This document shows, in pieces, positions 13,074 through 24,264 of a stretch of 64,000 nt of DNA (its first letter is position 1; every line of letters begins with the position of its first letter). The stretch covers positions 3,828,105 to 3,892,104 of the forward strand of contig CAWUER010000514.1 in the NCBI GenBank assembly GCA_963921195.1, read 5' to 3'. Source of the DNA: Pegoplata infirma (Eukaryota; Arthropoda; Insecta; Diptera; Anthomyiidae). The position numbers were made by a program, and so were the translations under genes. The notes below the pieces were generated by a model. That model did no database searches, had not been told where the DNA came from, and saw nothing but the letters and a program-made list of their open reading frames with translations.

Positions 13074-15225
13074 CGTCGTCATAAAAAAAAAAAACATTTA
13101 GAGTAAAACTCAATTTTATATGTAGAAAAAAAAAAATTTTTGATAAAAATTTTTATAATACTTAAGAAAGTTAATTATACTTAGATGTAATATTGCAGTA
13201 AATGGAATTGCACAGTGTCTCTATAAATTCCGGGTGAAATAGAAATTAAATTATAACGTAATTAAAAATCGGGTGTTTATGTTGTTTTAAAAAAGAAATT
13301 TATTTCGGGTGTTACAACTAATTACAAAAAAATCGCGAAGTTTTGTATTTAAAAAGAAAAATTTACGAAAAAAAATGTAAATCAATTTTGAAACAAAATT
13401 TAATATTATTCGTGCCACTGTGATAAGGTTTAAGCAGAATTTTGGTGCGAAGCAAAACCAAAAAAATTATATTAACGGCATTTTAAAATCAACATTACAA
13501 GAAAAAAACAAGAGAGATCAAAGTATATTTGTCCTTCTTCGATCCCCATAAACTTTAGCAGCAGTGCAACGTTGGAAGGCCTTTCATCATCGCATTGACA
13601 AGTAAGTGACCACCATATATTTGATTTCTCTCAAAATTTCTGTTAGCTTAACAGCCTTATGTTAAAAGCATAAGAAGAAGATAAATTATAAATTTTCTGT
13701 TTTGTTTTGGTTTTTATTATTTTTTAAAGAAGTTAAGCTAAAAGAAATTACCAAAAAAAAAAACTTTGTGAAGTTCAATGAACCCGAAATACAAGAAGTA
13801 AGAGAATTATAATTGCATTCATATTAACCCATTATGGGGAATTGTTGTAATGAGTGTGTTTTAAAATCATAAATTTCATTGTTAGCGATTTTAATTGATT
13901 GAAAAACAAAACTTTCATTTACGGTTTTTTTTTTTTTTATTGAAAAATTAAAATAACAATGTCTATAATGTTAAATTAATTATATTTTTTTTTGTCAATA
14001 AAAATCAATATAAAACTGCGATTAAAATTCTAAACTCTGATTATAATTTTCTTACTACTTGAGCGTTCCATACATTTTCTTAGATGGATTTTTTTTTAAT
14101 GTCGTAACAAAAATCTGCATACATTTTTTTTTTGGTTTACATAAATAAATATTTTTTTAAAAGAAAGGTTTTGCCAAAAGAAAAACCACAAAATCTATTA
14201 AATTCGATTTTGGTGTCATGGATTTTTTTTCCGTTTGTTAAAATTGTATTAAATTGTTAGTTTAATGTAATTTACCCTTAAATGAAAACTCGTGAAAAAA
14301 ATTACAAACGTCACATAAGATAAACACGTAAATTGCAGGAAATAACAATACGGGCACCCTACACTCGGTACTAACCAATAAAAAAAAACAAAAGAATTCC
14401 AATTGTGCAATTTCAGTAAATTATTTTTAGATTTTAGTACTTGCTCTAAGATGCCAAATGAATTGGCTTAGTTTGAATTAATTTGTATTAGATGCTCAAA
14501 GTAGGGTTAGAAAACTTTTTGTTCATTTAGAGTTATATAGTTAATATTTTTGCTATTAAGCTTTAAGCGTAAATTTAAAGATTATGAATTTTTATTGAAA
14601 CAATGAATAAAATTATTATAATGGACTGCTAATCTAATATCGACTTTTCCTTTGGGTTAGTGTAAGAGTAATGTTTGTTTTGGGTTCCTACGATTATCAT
14701 GGTGCGTTTAGGAACACGGTTGGGAGGGTTTCGATGCACAGGGCATTCCATCAGCCACTGTATAGTTCATTCATAGTGTATCCCTTTAAATGTCCCCTTC
14801 AATAGTATTATTTTTGTTATAGTGGCCTTTAGAATCAATAGTTATTTTTCTATAAATTTTTTTTTCCTATTTTGTATCTAGCAAACACTTAAAAATTTAG
14901 GGACTCTGAAATAGAATAATGTAGTAATGTGGTTTGTTTGGTAAAGAGTCAAGAATTCTCCCAAGCCACTGAAGCTAGCCTTGTAGACGGGTCCCGCCGA
15001 CTCCTTCCATTCAAACACGATTGTGAATATTAAAGGTATGAAATAATTCGGGTTTCGTCATGCTGAACCGCTCTGCAGTAAACTGAAGGGTTTTTTTTTC
15101 CGTCACTTCCTCGTATTTTGAAAACTTGTCGATTTCTACCTCATATACTCACAATTTTTCTCCATCTCCATTTTGCAAAAATTGTTGCACTAACAATCAG
15201 CAAACACTGGTATATGCACATTACA

Positions 15226-16097
15226 AAAATGGCTCCCAACGTGGGGCTTGATTATTTCGATGGGTTGTGTGCCAAACGGTGGACTTTTTCGTCGAAATGT
15301 CAGGTCGCAAGCGAGGGGTCACCCTGCTCCGAAAATTTAAATTTTAAAGCTTCGGTTTTGAACGTGACTCCTGTGTAGCTAGTTTTCTGGTTTGCACGAA
15401 TACTGTAATTTAAATTGTCTATTACTAATATTTTTTAAGTTAGGTTCTCGGCAAAATTGGAGACTTGCAATAAATCCTTCACCTTTTATGGAATTTCGAC
15501 TATCTGTCGTTATGAACGGATAGCTATCGACCGATTAGCTCTGTTGGGTTACTTTGTTTTCACTTACTTTTGTGTAACCGTAATTAAACAAATATTAGAG
15601 ATTTCCTGTATGTTTTGTGGTTATATCTTTTCTTTATGTAGTGGGATTCTGGTGGAATTACCAAATTTTCGCTCCCTACAGCAGATTTTGGTCCGTTGAA
15701 ATCCAATACATTAAGAGGGGTGTAACTATGAAACATTTAGCGAATCGCACTTACAATAGCCCGGTTGTTTTTTTTATACTATGAATGAATCATTTTTTTT
15801 TTTTCATCTTTATTCTACAAGATCTTGCTGGGTTTACCCACATTGGGTTCTTCGCGAATAGGGCTGAATGATAAAACAAAAATTACGATACTCTTCACAA
15901 ACCCAAGAAAGGAAAGTCATTATAAAATTCACATATTTGTTTAAAATTTAAAATCTTCCATTTTTTTGTTATTTTTGGTATTGACCAGCAGATAAACCAA
16001 AAAAACCACCTCAATATTTAAATATAGTAGTACATGATAGCAACTACTGTTGTTCCAAATTTATTTTTTTTCCGTGTATTATTATGATTTCGTCAAT
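15226..16097 (+). other. Untranslated leader of the Ty3 element
   Basis: About 870 bp between the LTR and the first recognisable ORF. It holds the primer-binding site, then sequence with no domain I recognise. ORFs at 15118-15378 and 15457-15699 straddle the LTR end or start at a non-ATG codon, and I do not support them. The leader probably contains packaging signals and possibly splice sites for the downstream ORFs, but none can be pointed to. Confidence 0.6.
15230..15247 (+). other. Primer-binding site, complementary to the 3' end of tRNA-Lys
   Basis: tggctcccaacgtggggc begins four bases after the 5' LTR. It matches the complement of the usual insect tRNA-Lys 3' end (tggcgcccaacgtggggc) except for one base, so minus-strand priming by tRNA-Lys is expected. 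The position also fixes the end of the LTR at 15225. Confidence 0.85.
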
Positions 16098-16343
16098 ATG
16101 AGTTCGCAACCATCATACCGGATAGTGGCTAGGAAAATTTCACGTTGTCGGTTTGACTGCCCAATTTGTGTTCTGCCCTTATTAGAAAGTCAAAGAATAA
16201 TGGTTTTATTTCCCTGCAGGCATGAGTTTCACAGAAACTGCTTTGTAACACATTTTTCTCATTCTAATATTTGTCCTTGCTGTGGTACTCCTTGGGAATT
16301 ACGCTTTGAAGGCACTGGCCCACATGTCTTTGAGTATCAATAG
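16098..16343 (+). CDS. Small RING-H2 finger protein encoded upstream of gag in the Ty3 element
   Basis: The ORF is also open from 16050, but I choose the ATG at 16098 (A at -3), giving 81 residues. C21, C24, C40, H42, H45, C48, C59 and C62 form a complete C3H2C3 RING-H2 set (CPIC, PCRHEFHRNC, CPCC). Such domains usually bind a ubiquitin-conjugating E2 enzyme and give E3 ligase activity. Here the position after the sixth ligand where many active RINGs have Trp is occupied by His-Phe. It is in a different frame from gag and ends 211 bp before it, so it would need its own mRNA or re-initiation. The RING of Gag has its last six ligands at the same residue numbers, which suggests the two arose by duplication. 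The role is unknown; a retroelement accessory E3 or a regulator of Gag is inference. Confidence 0.7.
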   Translation: MSSQPSYRIVARKISRCRFDCPICVLPLLESQRIMVLFPCRHEFHRNCFVTHFSHSNICPCCGTPWELRFEGTGPHVFEYQ

Positions 16344-16554
16344 ACGAGACTATCATATATTTTTCTCTGTATTTTGGAGATTTTATAAACCAACAATTTT
16401 TTTTTGCAAAATCCAGATTTTATAACGGAAAAAAATTTATTTTGTCCAGAAAACGATTTAGGCATCGTTGCAATTAAGACCAATGACACAAGTGTCTTGA
16501 TTAATCGGTTATTACACCAATTATTTTATTTGTTTAAAACTTAAATATTCAAAA
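16344..16554 (+). other. Spacer between the RING ORF and gag
   Basis: 211 bp, AT-rich, ending in ttcaaaa just before the gag ATG, with A at -3. I see no ORF or domain. The aacaattttttttttgc-like stretch could serve as a polypyrimidine tract but nothing proves it. Confidence 0.4.
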
Positions 16555-18243
16555 ATGTCTGTTCGGCATAGTAACGAGAATTTAGCAGGAGCAGCAGCTC
16601 CTTCCGTAGGGATTACCTGCTCACTCTGTGACCAGGATATCGTAAACTTGAATGATTGCGGTACAACTAAATGTAACCACACATTTCATAAAGAGTGTAT
16701 AGTAACGTGGCTTAAAGATGCTGCGGAGTGTCCAAATTGTCGAAAACTTTGCCACGAACGTGATTTAGTCATTCCTGGCACAAAACCATTGACCAAAACT
16801 AAAAGCACAGGTACACGTAAGGGTCGTGGGTCCGCGATTAAACAGTACAATACACGTTATCAGCGACATCTAGCAGATGACAATAATGTACCCTACCATA
16901 ATTTTGAAATGGAAAATGTTCCTAGAAATACGACACAGTCGAAGAATAAACAGCCTCAGATTGGCCAACCAAAAGCAAAATCCCATCAAAATAACCAGCC
17001 TCGACAAAAGAACAAATCACAGTTACAGCGGCATCCTAATTTAAATCTCGAATATCGTCAAAATAATGAGGATACACACAACTCATTATTAGATCTTCAA
17101 GATTCGATTGATAATCCTAGTAGGTCACAAACTTTTCGGCAAGGTCATATTGATTCTTCATATTTTAATGAACACCAAAATAATTCTTATCGACCATCCG
17201 AGGTTGATTACGATCATATCGCACAAATGATCGAAACTTCCGTAAGAAGGGCTTTGTCTAATTTGGCTATTGCCCACCCAAACCAACCAAGGTTACAACC
17301 AACTCGTCATCAACAACCATTGAATTCTACCCAGCGTAATCTTTCTCAGCAATTTCGACTGAGACAAAATAGAGGGGGCAATTCCCTTAACAAGCCTCCC
17401 GAAAAGGTGGCTACTATTCTTCAAAGCTGGGATTGTCGGTTTCAAGGAGGACCAGAAGGTTTGACTCCCGGGGAATTTATTTATAGAGTTGAGTTTTTGA
17501 CGGGAGAAAGCTTTGAGGGGAATCTAGATGGTATTTGTCCATATTTGCATATATTGCTCGGTTGAAAAGCCAAAAAATGGTACTGGCGATACCACAAATC
17601 AGTGGGAAATATTACCTGGGATTCATTTTGTGCAGCATTAAAGCAGGAATTTAGGGATTATAGGTCTTCCTTTGAAATTCGGCAAAAACTAAATAATAGA
17701 AAGCAAAAAGCAAATGAAGCTTTTGAGGCATTTTATGACGCAATTCAAGATATTCATGATCAATTAGTAACTCCTTTAGAAGATGGGGAGATCATAGAAA
17801 TTATAAAGGGTAATCTTAGACCGGAAATGCGTCTTCAGCTTTTGAGTGCTCCCTGCTCGTCACTAGCATTATTGAAACAAGCTTGTATTGAGCGGGAAAA
17901 TCTGTTGAATGAAGAAGATGTCAAGCGGATGAATCTTTCTCGTGGGTTTCTCCAACGGAAAATCGCAGCCTTAGAAGCTGCTGATTCTGAAGATAAATTA
18001 CAGCACTTTTGTTGCGAGTCGGAAGACAGTTCTAACTTGAACATAAATGCGGTTTCCAAACTCGAGAAAAAATTTATATGTTGGAATTGTGATGAGGAGG
18101 GGCACACATACAAATTTTGTTCAAAAGATAGAATTATTTTTTGCTACGGATGTGGCCTTAAAGATGTTTACCTCCCACAATGCACCGCGTGTTCAAAAAA
18201 CTCCAAACATTCAAGGGGATCAAACCCCAATCAGCGGAAGTAA
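16555..18243 (+). pseudogene. Gag polyprotein with N-terminal RING-H2 domain, one in-frame stop
   Basis: One frame of 563 codons, broken by a single TGA at 17563-17565; downstream codons continue in the same frame. Residues 22-62 are a complete RING-H2 finger (C22, C25, C40, H42, H45, C48, C59, C62) with Trp at 52, where many active E3 RINGs have it. Residues ~65-280 are a basic, Gln/Asn-rich linker. From ~284 comes a retrotransposon capsid domain, including KKWYWRYHK, TWDSFCAALKQEF, a RKQKANEAFEAFYD-like helix and GNLRPEMR. Near the C-terminus CWNCDEEGHTYKFC is a CCHC zinc knuckle, followed by a partial second one (CYGC). Gag normally assembles the particle and binds the RNA. RING at the front of Gag is unusual to me. 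It ends 49 bp past the pol overlap start and lies 40 bp past the slippery site. Confidence 0.88.
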
Positions 18244-19542
18244 AATTCCATATTTCTGCAACCACTAACAGCGTTGACGACGATAATGGCAATGATAAGG
18301 AAAATTATTGTAAACAAATTTTAAAAAATAATTTTAAAATTTTGGAAAAAGATGCCACCAATGTAGTTAAAAATTCGACAAACCAATTTCAAATAAAACC
18401 TTTCCATGAGCGGTTGCGTAATTACATTGCAGCTAGAGATAGAATATTTTCGGATTCAAAATTAGGTAAAAATGTTATTAGAAAATACAAACGTGCTACG
18501 GTGCGCATGCGTAACTTTTATAAGAAAATCAAGTCCACACAACGAAATGTAATTTCTTCCATTATTAATTCTGAGGGGGATGGTAGGCTTTACGCCAAAG
18601 TTCAATTTTTGGATGTAACAGAGATGGGGTTGTTGGACACCGGTGCCAACATCAGTTGCATTGGGCAAGATTTGGCATTGATTGATTTTTCAAATTTCAA
18701 GGGTTATCGAAAAATACGTTCGTCTGTACGCACCGCGGATGGTAAAGCTCAAGAGGTAACGGGACTTATTGAAGTAAACATGTTCTATAAAGATTTGAAT
18801 AAATCCATAATTTTGTATATTGTTCCTAGTTTAAATCACCGATTGATTCTGGGATTAGATTTTTGGAAGGCCTTTGGTCTGATTCATGGAATTATTTCCA
18901 GTATTGATTTAAATAACCCAAATGTAGAACCAGAAGATTCTGAGCGTTATCCTCTTACTTTTCAGCAACAACAGCAACTGGAAGTTGTCAAGGCTTTGTA
19001 TCCAAATTTCGAAATTCAGGGATTAGGACGGAAGTCTTTAATTAAACACGCCATAGACGTAGGGAATGCACGGCCAGTGAAACAAAGATTTTATCCGGTG
19101 TCTCCTGCCGTGGAAAAATTAATGTTTGGGGAGGTTGATAGGATGCTCAGCTTAGGTGTTATTGAGCCAAGCTCCAGCCCTTGGAGTTCTCCGATGCGCA
19201 TGGTCATTAAGCCTGGAAAAGTTCGATTATGCTTGGATGCCAGAAAGATAAATGAGGTGACTTTAAAAGATGCATACCCCCTGCCAAACATCCAAGGTAT
19301 TTTTGCTCGGTTACCAAAGGCAAATATAATTTCGAAAATCGATCTTAAAGATGCATACTGGCAAATCGAACTGGACCAGGCTTCAAAACCCATAACTGCA
19401 TTTACAGTGCCAGGCCGACCCTTATACCAATTCACAGTGATGCCCTTCGGTCTCTGTAATGCCCCACAGACGATGTGTCGGCTTATGGACGACATCATCC
19501 CGGCGGACTTGAAGCACTGTGTATTTGGCTATTTGGACGACG
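18180..19542 (+). pseudogene. Pol, first part: protease and reverse transcriptase up to YLDD
   Basis: Frame -1 relative to gag, open from 18180. Residues ~135-240 are a retropepsin: active site LLDTGANISCIG (Asp-Thr-Gly at 153-155) and the later LILGLDFWKAFG. Residues ~255-454 are the RT fingers and palm: SSPWSSPMRMV, RLCLDARKINEVT, KIDLKDAYWQIELD with the first catalytic Asp, and MPFGLCNAPQT. It reaches YLDD, the second catalytic motif, at 451-454, where a Transib-like element begins. The few codons after 19542 belong to that insertion. The first ~130 residues are Lys/Asn-rich with no domain I recognise. Function in an intact element: polyprotein processing and reverse transcription in the particle. 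Confidence 0.92.
18195..18201 (+). promoter_or_regulatory. Candidate -1 ribosomal frameshift site between gag and pol
   Basis: aaaaaac read in the gag frame is A AAA AAC, a canonical slippery heptamer in the correct phase. A -1 slip enters the open pol frame (codons starting at 18198, 18201 and so on). It lies inside the 64-bp gag/pol overlap, 40 bp before the gag stop. I did not establish a downstream pseudoknot. Confidence 0.75.
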
Positions 19543-20414
19543 CACTGTGGTTAATATTTTGAGATAGCGGCCAAAACTCCTTTTGGTTTTTGTTCTCCGA
19601 TTTTAAAGTTATTAGACTCATATGAAAGTAAACAGTAGTAAACCTCGGGAGCCAAAAAATTAGAACTCTATTTCATCTATTTCACTGAGAACAGGGTGGT
19701 CCAAAATGGGCTTTTTCAGAATTTAGTAAATTTATGATATTTTTAGTTAATTTTTAAAGTTTAAATGATCATAACTTTTTTGTTTTTCAAGATTTTTGGA
19801 CGAAATAAATTTTGTGTTGTAACTTAACTTATTTCCTATTACTGGTAAAAAAATTGAAGCTCTACTCTTTTCAGAACAATTCAAATATTTTTTTGAAAAA
19901 AGGTCAAATTTCTCGGAAATTTCCTACTTCATAGAGCACAACTCCTGTGAGTCAAGCTGAGTCAAAACACAAATTTACTATTTTGTAGTCCTAACTCTCC
20001 CCTACATTCCTATATATACATGTCCATGCATCGGGACTGCACTTTTTGAGCTACAGCAATTTTTCTGACCCAAGGTAAGATATTCGGTACAAATGCACGT
20101 CATACTTTTTGAGAAGTTATTTGTATGTGAAAGTGGCTATTATGCATATATTTTGATGAAATTTTGTACAAGAGTTCTTATTGACCCAAAAAATAATTCT
20201 GTTGAAATTAGAAGAAGTTGGCCCATATTTGGACCTAGTCCACACAGAAGGATGTATCAAAATTTTGACAAAAATGACAATAGAACTCTCAAATTATGTG
20301 GTATCTGGCAATTCATTTGGAAAAGGTAAAAAATGATTTTATTGCCATCTAATATTACATAACTTAAATACCTGAAAATTGCAAATAAATTTAAAACCAA
20401 TTGAAATAACCTGT

Positions 20415-21930
20415 GGATCCTTGGACCTATCAAAAAGACCTATCCTTGGACCTATCAAAAGGACCTATCCTTTTACATATCAAAAGGATCTATCCTTGAA
20501 CCTATCAGAAGGACCTATCAAATGGACCTATCCTTGGACTTATGAAAAGGACCTATCCTTGGACCAATCAAAAGGACCTATCCTTGGACCTATCAAAAGG
20601 ACCTATCCTCTGATCTATCAAAAGAACCTATCCTTGGACCTATCAAAAGGACCTATCCTAGGACCATAATCTATTAAAAGGACCTATCCTTTTACATATC
20701 AAATGGACCTATCCTTTCACCTATCAAAAGGACCTATCCTAGGACCTATCAAAAGGACATATCCTTGGACCTACCAAAAGGACCTATCCTTTTACATATC
20801 AAAAGGACCTATCCTTGGACCTATAAAAAGGACCTATCCTTGGACCTATCAAAAGGACCTATCCTTTGATCTATCAAAAGGACCTATCCTTGTGCATGTC
20901 AAAAGGACCTATCCTTGGACCAATAAAGACGACCTATCCTTGGACCTATCAAAAGGACCTATCCTTGGACCTATCAAAAGGACCTATCCTTTGATCTATC
21001 AAAAGGACCTATCCTTTGATCTATTAAAAGGACCTATCCTTGGACCTACCAAAAGGACCTATCCTTGGACCTATCAAAAGGTGCTATCCTTGGACCTATC
21101 AAATGGACCTATCCTTGGACCTATCAAAAGGACATATCCTTGGACCTATCAAAAGGACCTATCCTAGGACCTATCAAAAGAACCTAGCCTTGGATCTATC
21201 AAAAGGACCTATGCTTGCACTTATCAAAAGGACCTATCCTATGACCTATCAAAAGGACCTATTCTTGGACCTATCAAAAGGACCTATCCTAGTACCAGTC
21301 AAAAGGACCTATCCTTGTACCTATCAAAAGGACCTATCCTTTGATCTATCAAAAGGACCTATCCTTTTACATATTAAAAGGACCTATCCTTGGACCTATC
21401 AAAAGGACCTATCCTAGGACCTATCAAAAGGACCTATACTAGGACCCATCAAAAGGACCTATCCTTGGACCTATCAAAATGACCTATCCTAGGACCAGTC
21501 AAAAGGACCTATCCTTGAACCTATCAAAAGGACCTATCCTTGGACCTATCAAAAAGACTTATCCTTGGACCTATTAAAAGGACCTAACCTTTTGCATATT
21601 AAAAGGACCTATCCTAGGACCTATCAAAAGGACCTATCCTTTTACATATCAAAAGGACCTATCCTTGAACCTATCAAATGGACCTATCCTTGGTCCTATC
21701 AAAAGAACCTATCAGAAGGACCTATCAAAAGGACCTATCCTAGGACCTATCAAAAGGACCTATCCTTGGAATTATGAAAAGGACCTATCCTTGGACCAAT
21801 CAAAAGGACCTATCAAAAGGACCTATCCTTGGACCTATCAAAAGGACCTATCCTAGGACCTATCAAAAGGACATATCCCTGGACCTATCAAAAGCACCTA
21901 TCAAAAGGACCTATCAAAAGGACAAAGGAC
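20415..21930 (+). repeat. 25-bp minisatellite, about 60 copies
   Basis: Tandem units made of two half-units, ggacctatcctt (12) and ggacctatcaaaa (13), so the unit is itself a diverged dimer. Common variants are ttgatctatc, taggacctatc and tttacatatc. The plus strand of the usual unit has no stop codon in any frame, and a 25-bp unit rotates through the three frames, so long ORFs with a repeating Leu-Ser-Lys-Gly-Pro-Ile pattern appear. They are not supported as genes. Some stretches lack one half-unit, leaving ggacctatcaaaa repeated directly (for example near 21720 and 21900). Confidence 0.96.
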
Positions 21931-22371
21931 TTGTGAATATTGAGACTAAATAAATGTCAGGGGCCAAATGTTGGCATTTTCTGACCAAAATTAGGTTTAG
22001 GAATAATAAATAAGTATTGGTTGTAAAATACGATTGAAGAAAATAAGAAATTATAAAAAAACTAGTCGAATAATAGCCTGTCCCTGCCAGGCGGAACACC
22101 AAATCACTTTTCTCAATAATTCTAATTTAGCAAACTTTATAAAAAAATTATATTTGTGCTTCAAAAATTTAATATTGCTAAATTGAGTTATATCAATATA
22201 TTTCCCAAACTGGAAAAAAATTGTATGCGTATGAAAGGCTTTATTGATAAAATTTTAGAACTAAATTTAGCAGGCCCATTTCGTTTCGTCCTTAAACCGG
22301 ATATCAAAAATCCATCGTGTGGATGTGTCCCATGGTCACCCCTATATACATGGCAATTTTTATCTTTCTTA

Positions 22372-22496
22372 GGCTGGATTACTCAATGCTCCGTTATAAA
22401 ATAACTCCGTTAAATTTAACTTTTTCATACAAATTTTGACATAAGGCTCCGTTAAATCGGCAGTTATCAGCTAACATTTCATTGAGTAATCCGCCC
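22372..22496 (+). mobile_element. 125-bp MITE with TTA duplication (Harbinger-like)
   Basis: Ends GGCTGGATTACTCAATG and, inverted, GGGCGGATTACTCAATG, flanked by TTA (22369-22371 and 22497-22499). Removing it with one TTA gives cttagtcat, which matches the other copies of the surrounding repeat. A 3-bp TTA duplication suggests PIF/Harbinger. It is too short to encode anything. Confidence 0.75.
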
Positions 22497-22623
22497 TTAG
22501 TCATGAAGGGTTTTAAAATTAGATAAAATGTTAAAAAAAACACAATTTTTTCACTTAAATTTTTCCTTATAATTCTCCGTACACAGTTGACTTCATAAGG
22601 ATATGATCCATTGTCAATACTTT

Positions 22624-23212
22624 ATCACTCAAAAAATTATGTTAGTAAAATCAACTGAAAATGTCAGTTAAAATAACTACTTTGTAAGTTGTTTTGGGGT
22701 CAACTACTTTTTCAGTTAAATCAACTAACAATGTTAGTTATTTTAACTGACAAAAAACAACTGACTTTTGTAGTAAAAACTACTTACATTTGTAGTCAAA
22801 ACAACTAACATGTAGTAAAAATAAAATAATCAATTTTTTTTTTTCAAAATTTTTTTTTTAGAAAAAAATTGAAGACCAAATTTTTTGGAAGACCAAATTT
22901 TTGCCAAGTTTTTTTTTTTTTTTTTAAAGATGTGAAAAATAACAAAAAAGAAAATTTATTTTTATGTTTTGGAAAAAAACTTCGAAAATTTTTCAGAGAT
23001 AAAAAAAATAAAATTAACTACTTTAAATAACTGTTACTACATTACAGTACTTTTTTGTTAGTTATTCAAAAAAACGACTTAAAATAAGTAACAGAAATAG
23101 TTGTTTGATATTTTTCATATAGAAACAACTGACTTTGTAGTTGAAAACAACTAACTACTGTTAAATATACAAACAACTAACATGTAGTAACTTACATAAT
23201 TTTCTGAGTGAT
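22624..23212 (+). mobile_element. Inverted-repeat MITE, ~590 bp
   Basis: Begins ATCACTCAAAAAATTATG and ends with the inverted ATCACTCAGAAAATTATG. The interior is packed with short palindromic motifs (caactaacatgtagt, agttgttt). It interrupts the ~165-bp repeat field. The target duplication is not clear. No coding capacity. Confidence 0.65.
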
Positions 23213-24017
23213 GTTTTACAATTTTCAGCTTCCTTAGTCAATAGGGATTCAGAAATAGTTTAAATGTTTAAAAACTAAATTTCGCCGTCTTCCACCACTC
23301 CCCTGGTTTAAAGGCAGGTTACAGATTATATATATAAACTAAACAAAATTCACAACGGATTTTTTGTATCTCCGTCCTTTCACTGGATATCCAGGTCAGA
23401 GTTATCTTTGCCATAGTCCGTACCATATGCATCCCAATTTTCATCTTTCAAGGTCATAAGGTGTCTTCAAAATTAGGTAAGATGCAAATACATAATTTTT
23501 CTTCTCTTAATTCTCCGTCCATATTCCATATTTTTTAAATCTGACTACTTTAGGATAAGCTCCATCGTTAGTAATATACTCGTATTCACGCCTCTTTTCC
23601 CTCTTAATTCCCCGTCGACAGTCCAAAAATGTTAAGTCTAACTACTTTAGAATATGCTCCATTGTCAGGACAATATGCTTGCCAATTTTTGACTGCGTAG
23701 GTCATTAGGGCTTTAAAGTTAGTTAAATTTAAAAAAATAAAACACAATATTGCCTTGCCCCTTTTTCCTCGCAAATCTCCGTCTACATTCCAAAAATCGG
23801 ACTACTTTAGAATATGCTTCATTGTTAGAACTGTTAGGGATTTTTAGCTTCCTAATTCATTGGGGCGGAGCTTAAAAATACTCTAAAATGTTAAAAAAAA
23901 ACAAATTTTTCCAAGTCCCCTTTTTCTTGTAACTCGCCGCCCACAGGCAAAAAAATCCGGCTTCGTAAGAATCTGTCCCTGGTGTTTTACTATAAACATG
24001 CCAGTTTTAAGCTTTTA

Positions 24018-24264
24018 CACATAGAAAAATAAATTTCCAATCGAATTTTTTAGTAGTATCAACTCATAATTCGGTTGTCGCTATCAGTTTTTGATGTGAC
24101 AATCGACTTTTGTTGTTGTATCAAATAAATATCTGCTGTATCAACATAATTTTAGTTGATACTACCGATATTCAATTGAGACGACCTATATGTAAATGTA
24201 TCAACCGATTTTTAGTTGTATTAACTGAATTTCAGTTGGATATTTGGAAAATTTTTTCTGTGTG
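24018..24264 (+). mobile_element. 247-bp MITE with TA duplication
   Basis: Ends cacatagaaaaa and, inverted, cacacagaaaaa, continuing into ttccaa on both sides. Flanked by TA (24016-24017 and 24265-24266). Removing it restores agcttttaagtttatc in the host repeat. The interior repeats caactgaattt/gttgatac-like palindromes. Confidence 0.65.

Larger units (their letters stand above)
8751..15225 (+). repeat. 5' LTR of the Ty3 element, carrying two insertions
   Basis: Matches the 3' LTR in three blocks: 8751-8876, 9425-10570 and 13079-15225. The blocks are separated by a dispersed element (8877-9424) and a Transib-like element (10571-13073 plus its target copy). The first block looks identical to its partner and the others differ at about one base in 250. 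It starts TGTAAT and ends ATTACA, a 6-bp inverted repeat typical of LTR ends. I did not find a convincing promoter or polyadenylation site. Short ORFs in it (for example around 9456-9653 minus) are duplicated in the 3' LTR and resemble nothing I know. Confidence 0.93.

Noticed and set aside
17563..17565. Gag TGA as programmed readthrough or selenocysteine
   Set aside because: It lies in the middle of the capsid domain, where a conserved residue is expected, with no known readthrough context. A point mutation is simpler.
19560..20060. Possible relatedness of the Transib-like left arm to the 550-bp satellite
   Set aside because: Short shared strings (gaaagtaaa, cctc, gttat) exist, but the resemblance is not above what AT-rich sequence gives by eye.
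20379..21856. Overlapping ORFs of 60-154 codons with a Leu-Ser-Lys-Gly-Pro pattern
   Set aside because: They follow from a 25-bp unit that lacks stops in all plus-strand frames; they are minisatellite, not protein genes.
22156..22404. 82-codon plus-strand ORF
   Set aside because: It runs into a MITE and lies in the degenerate repeat field; no domain.
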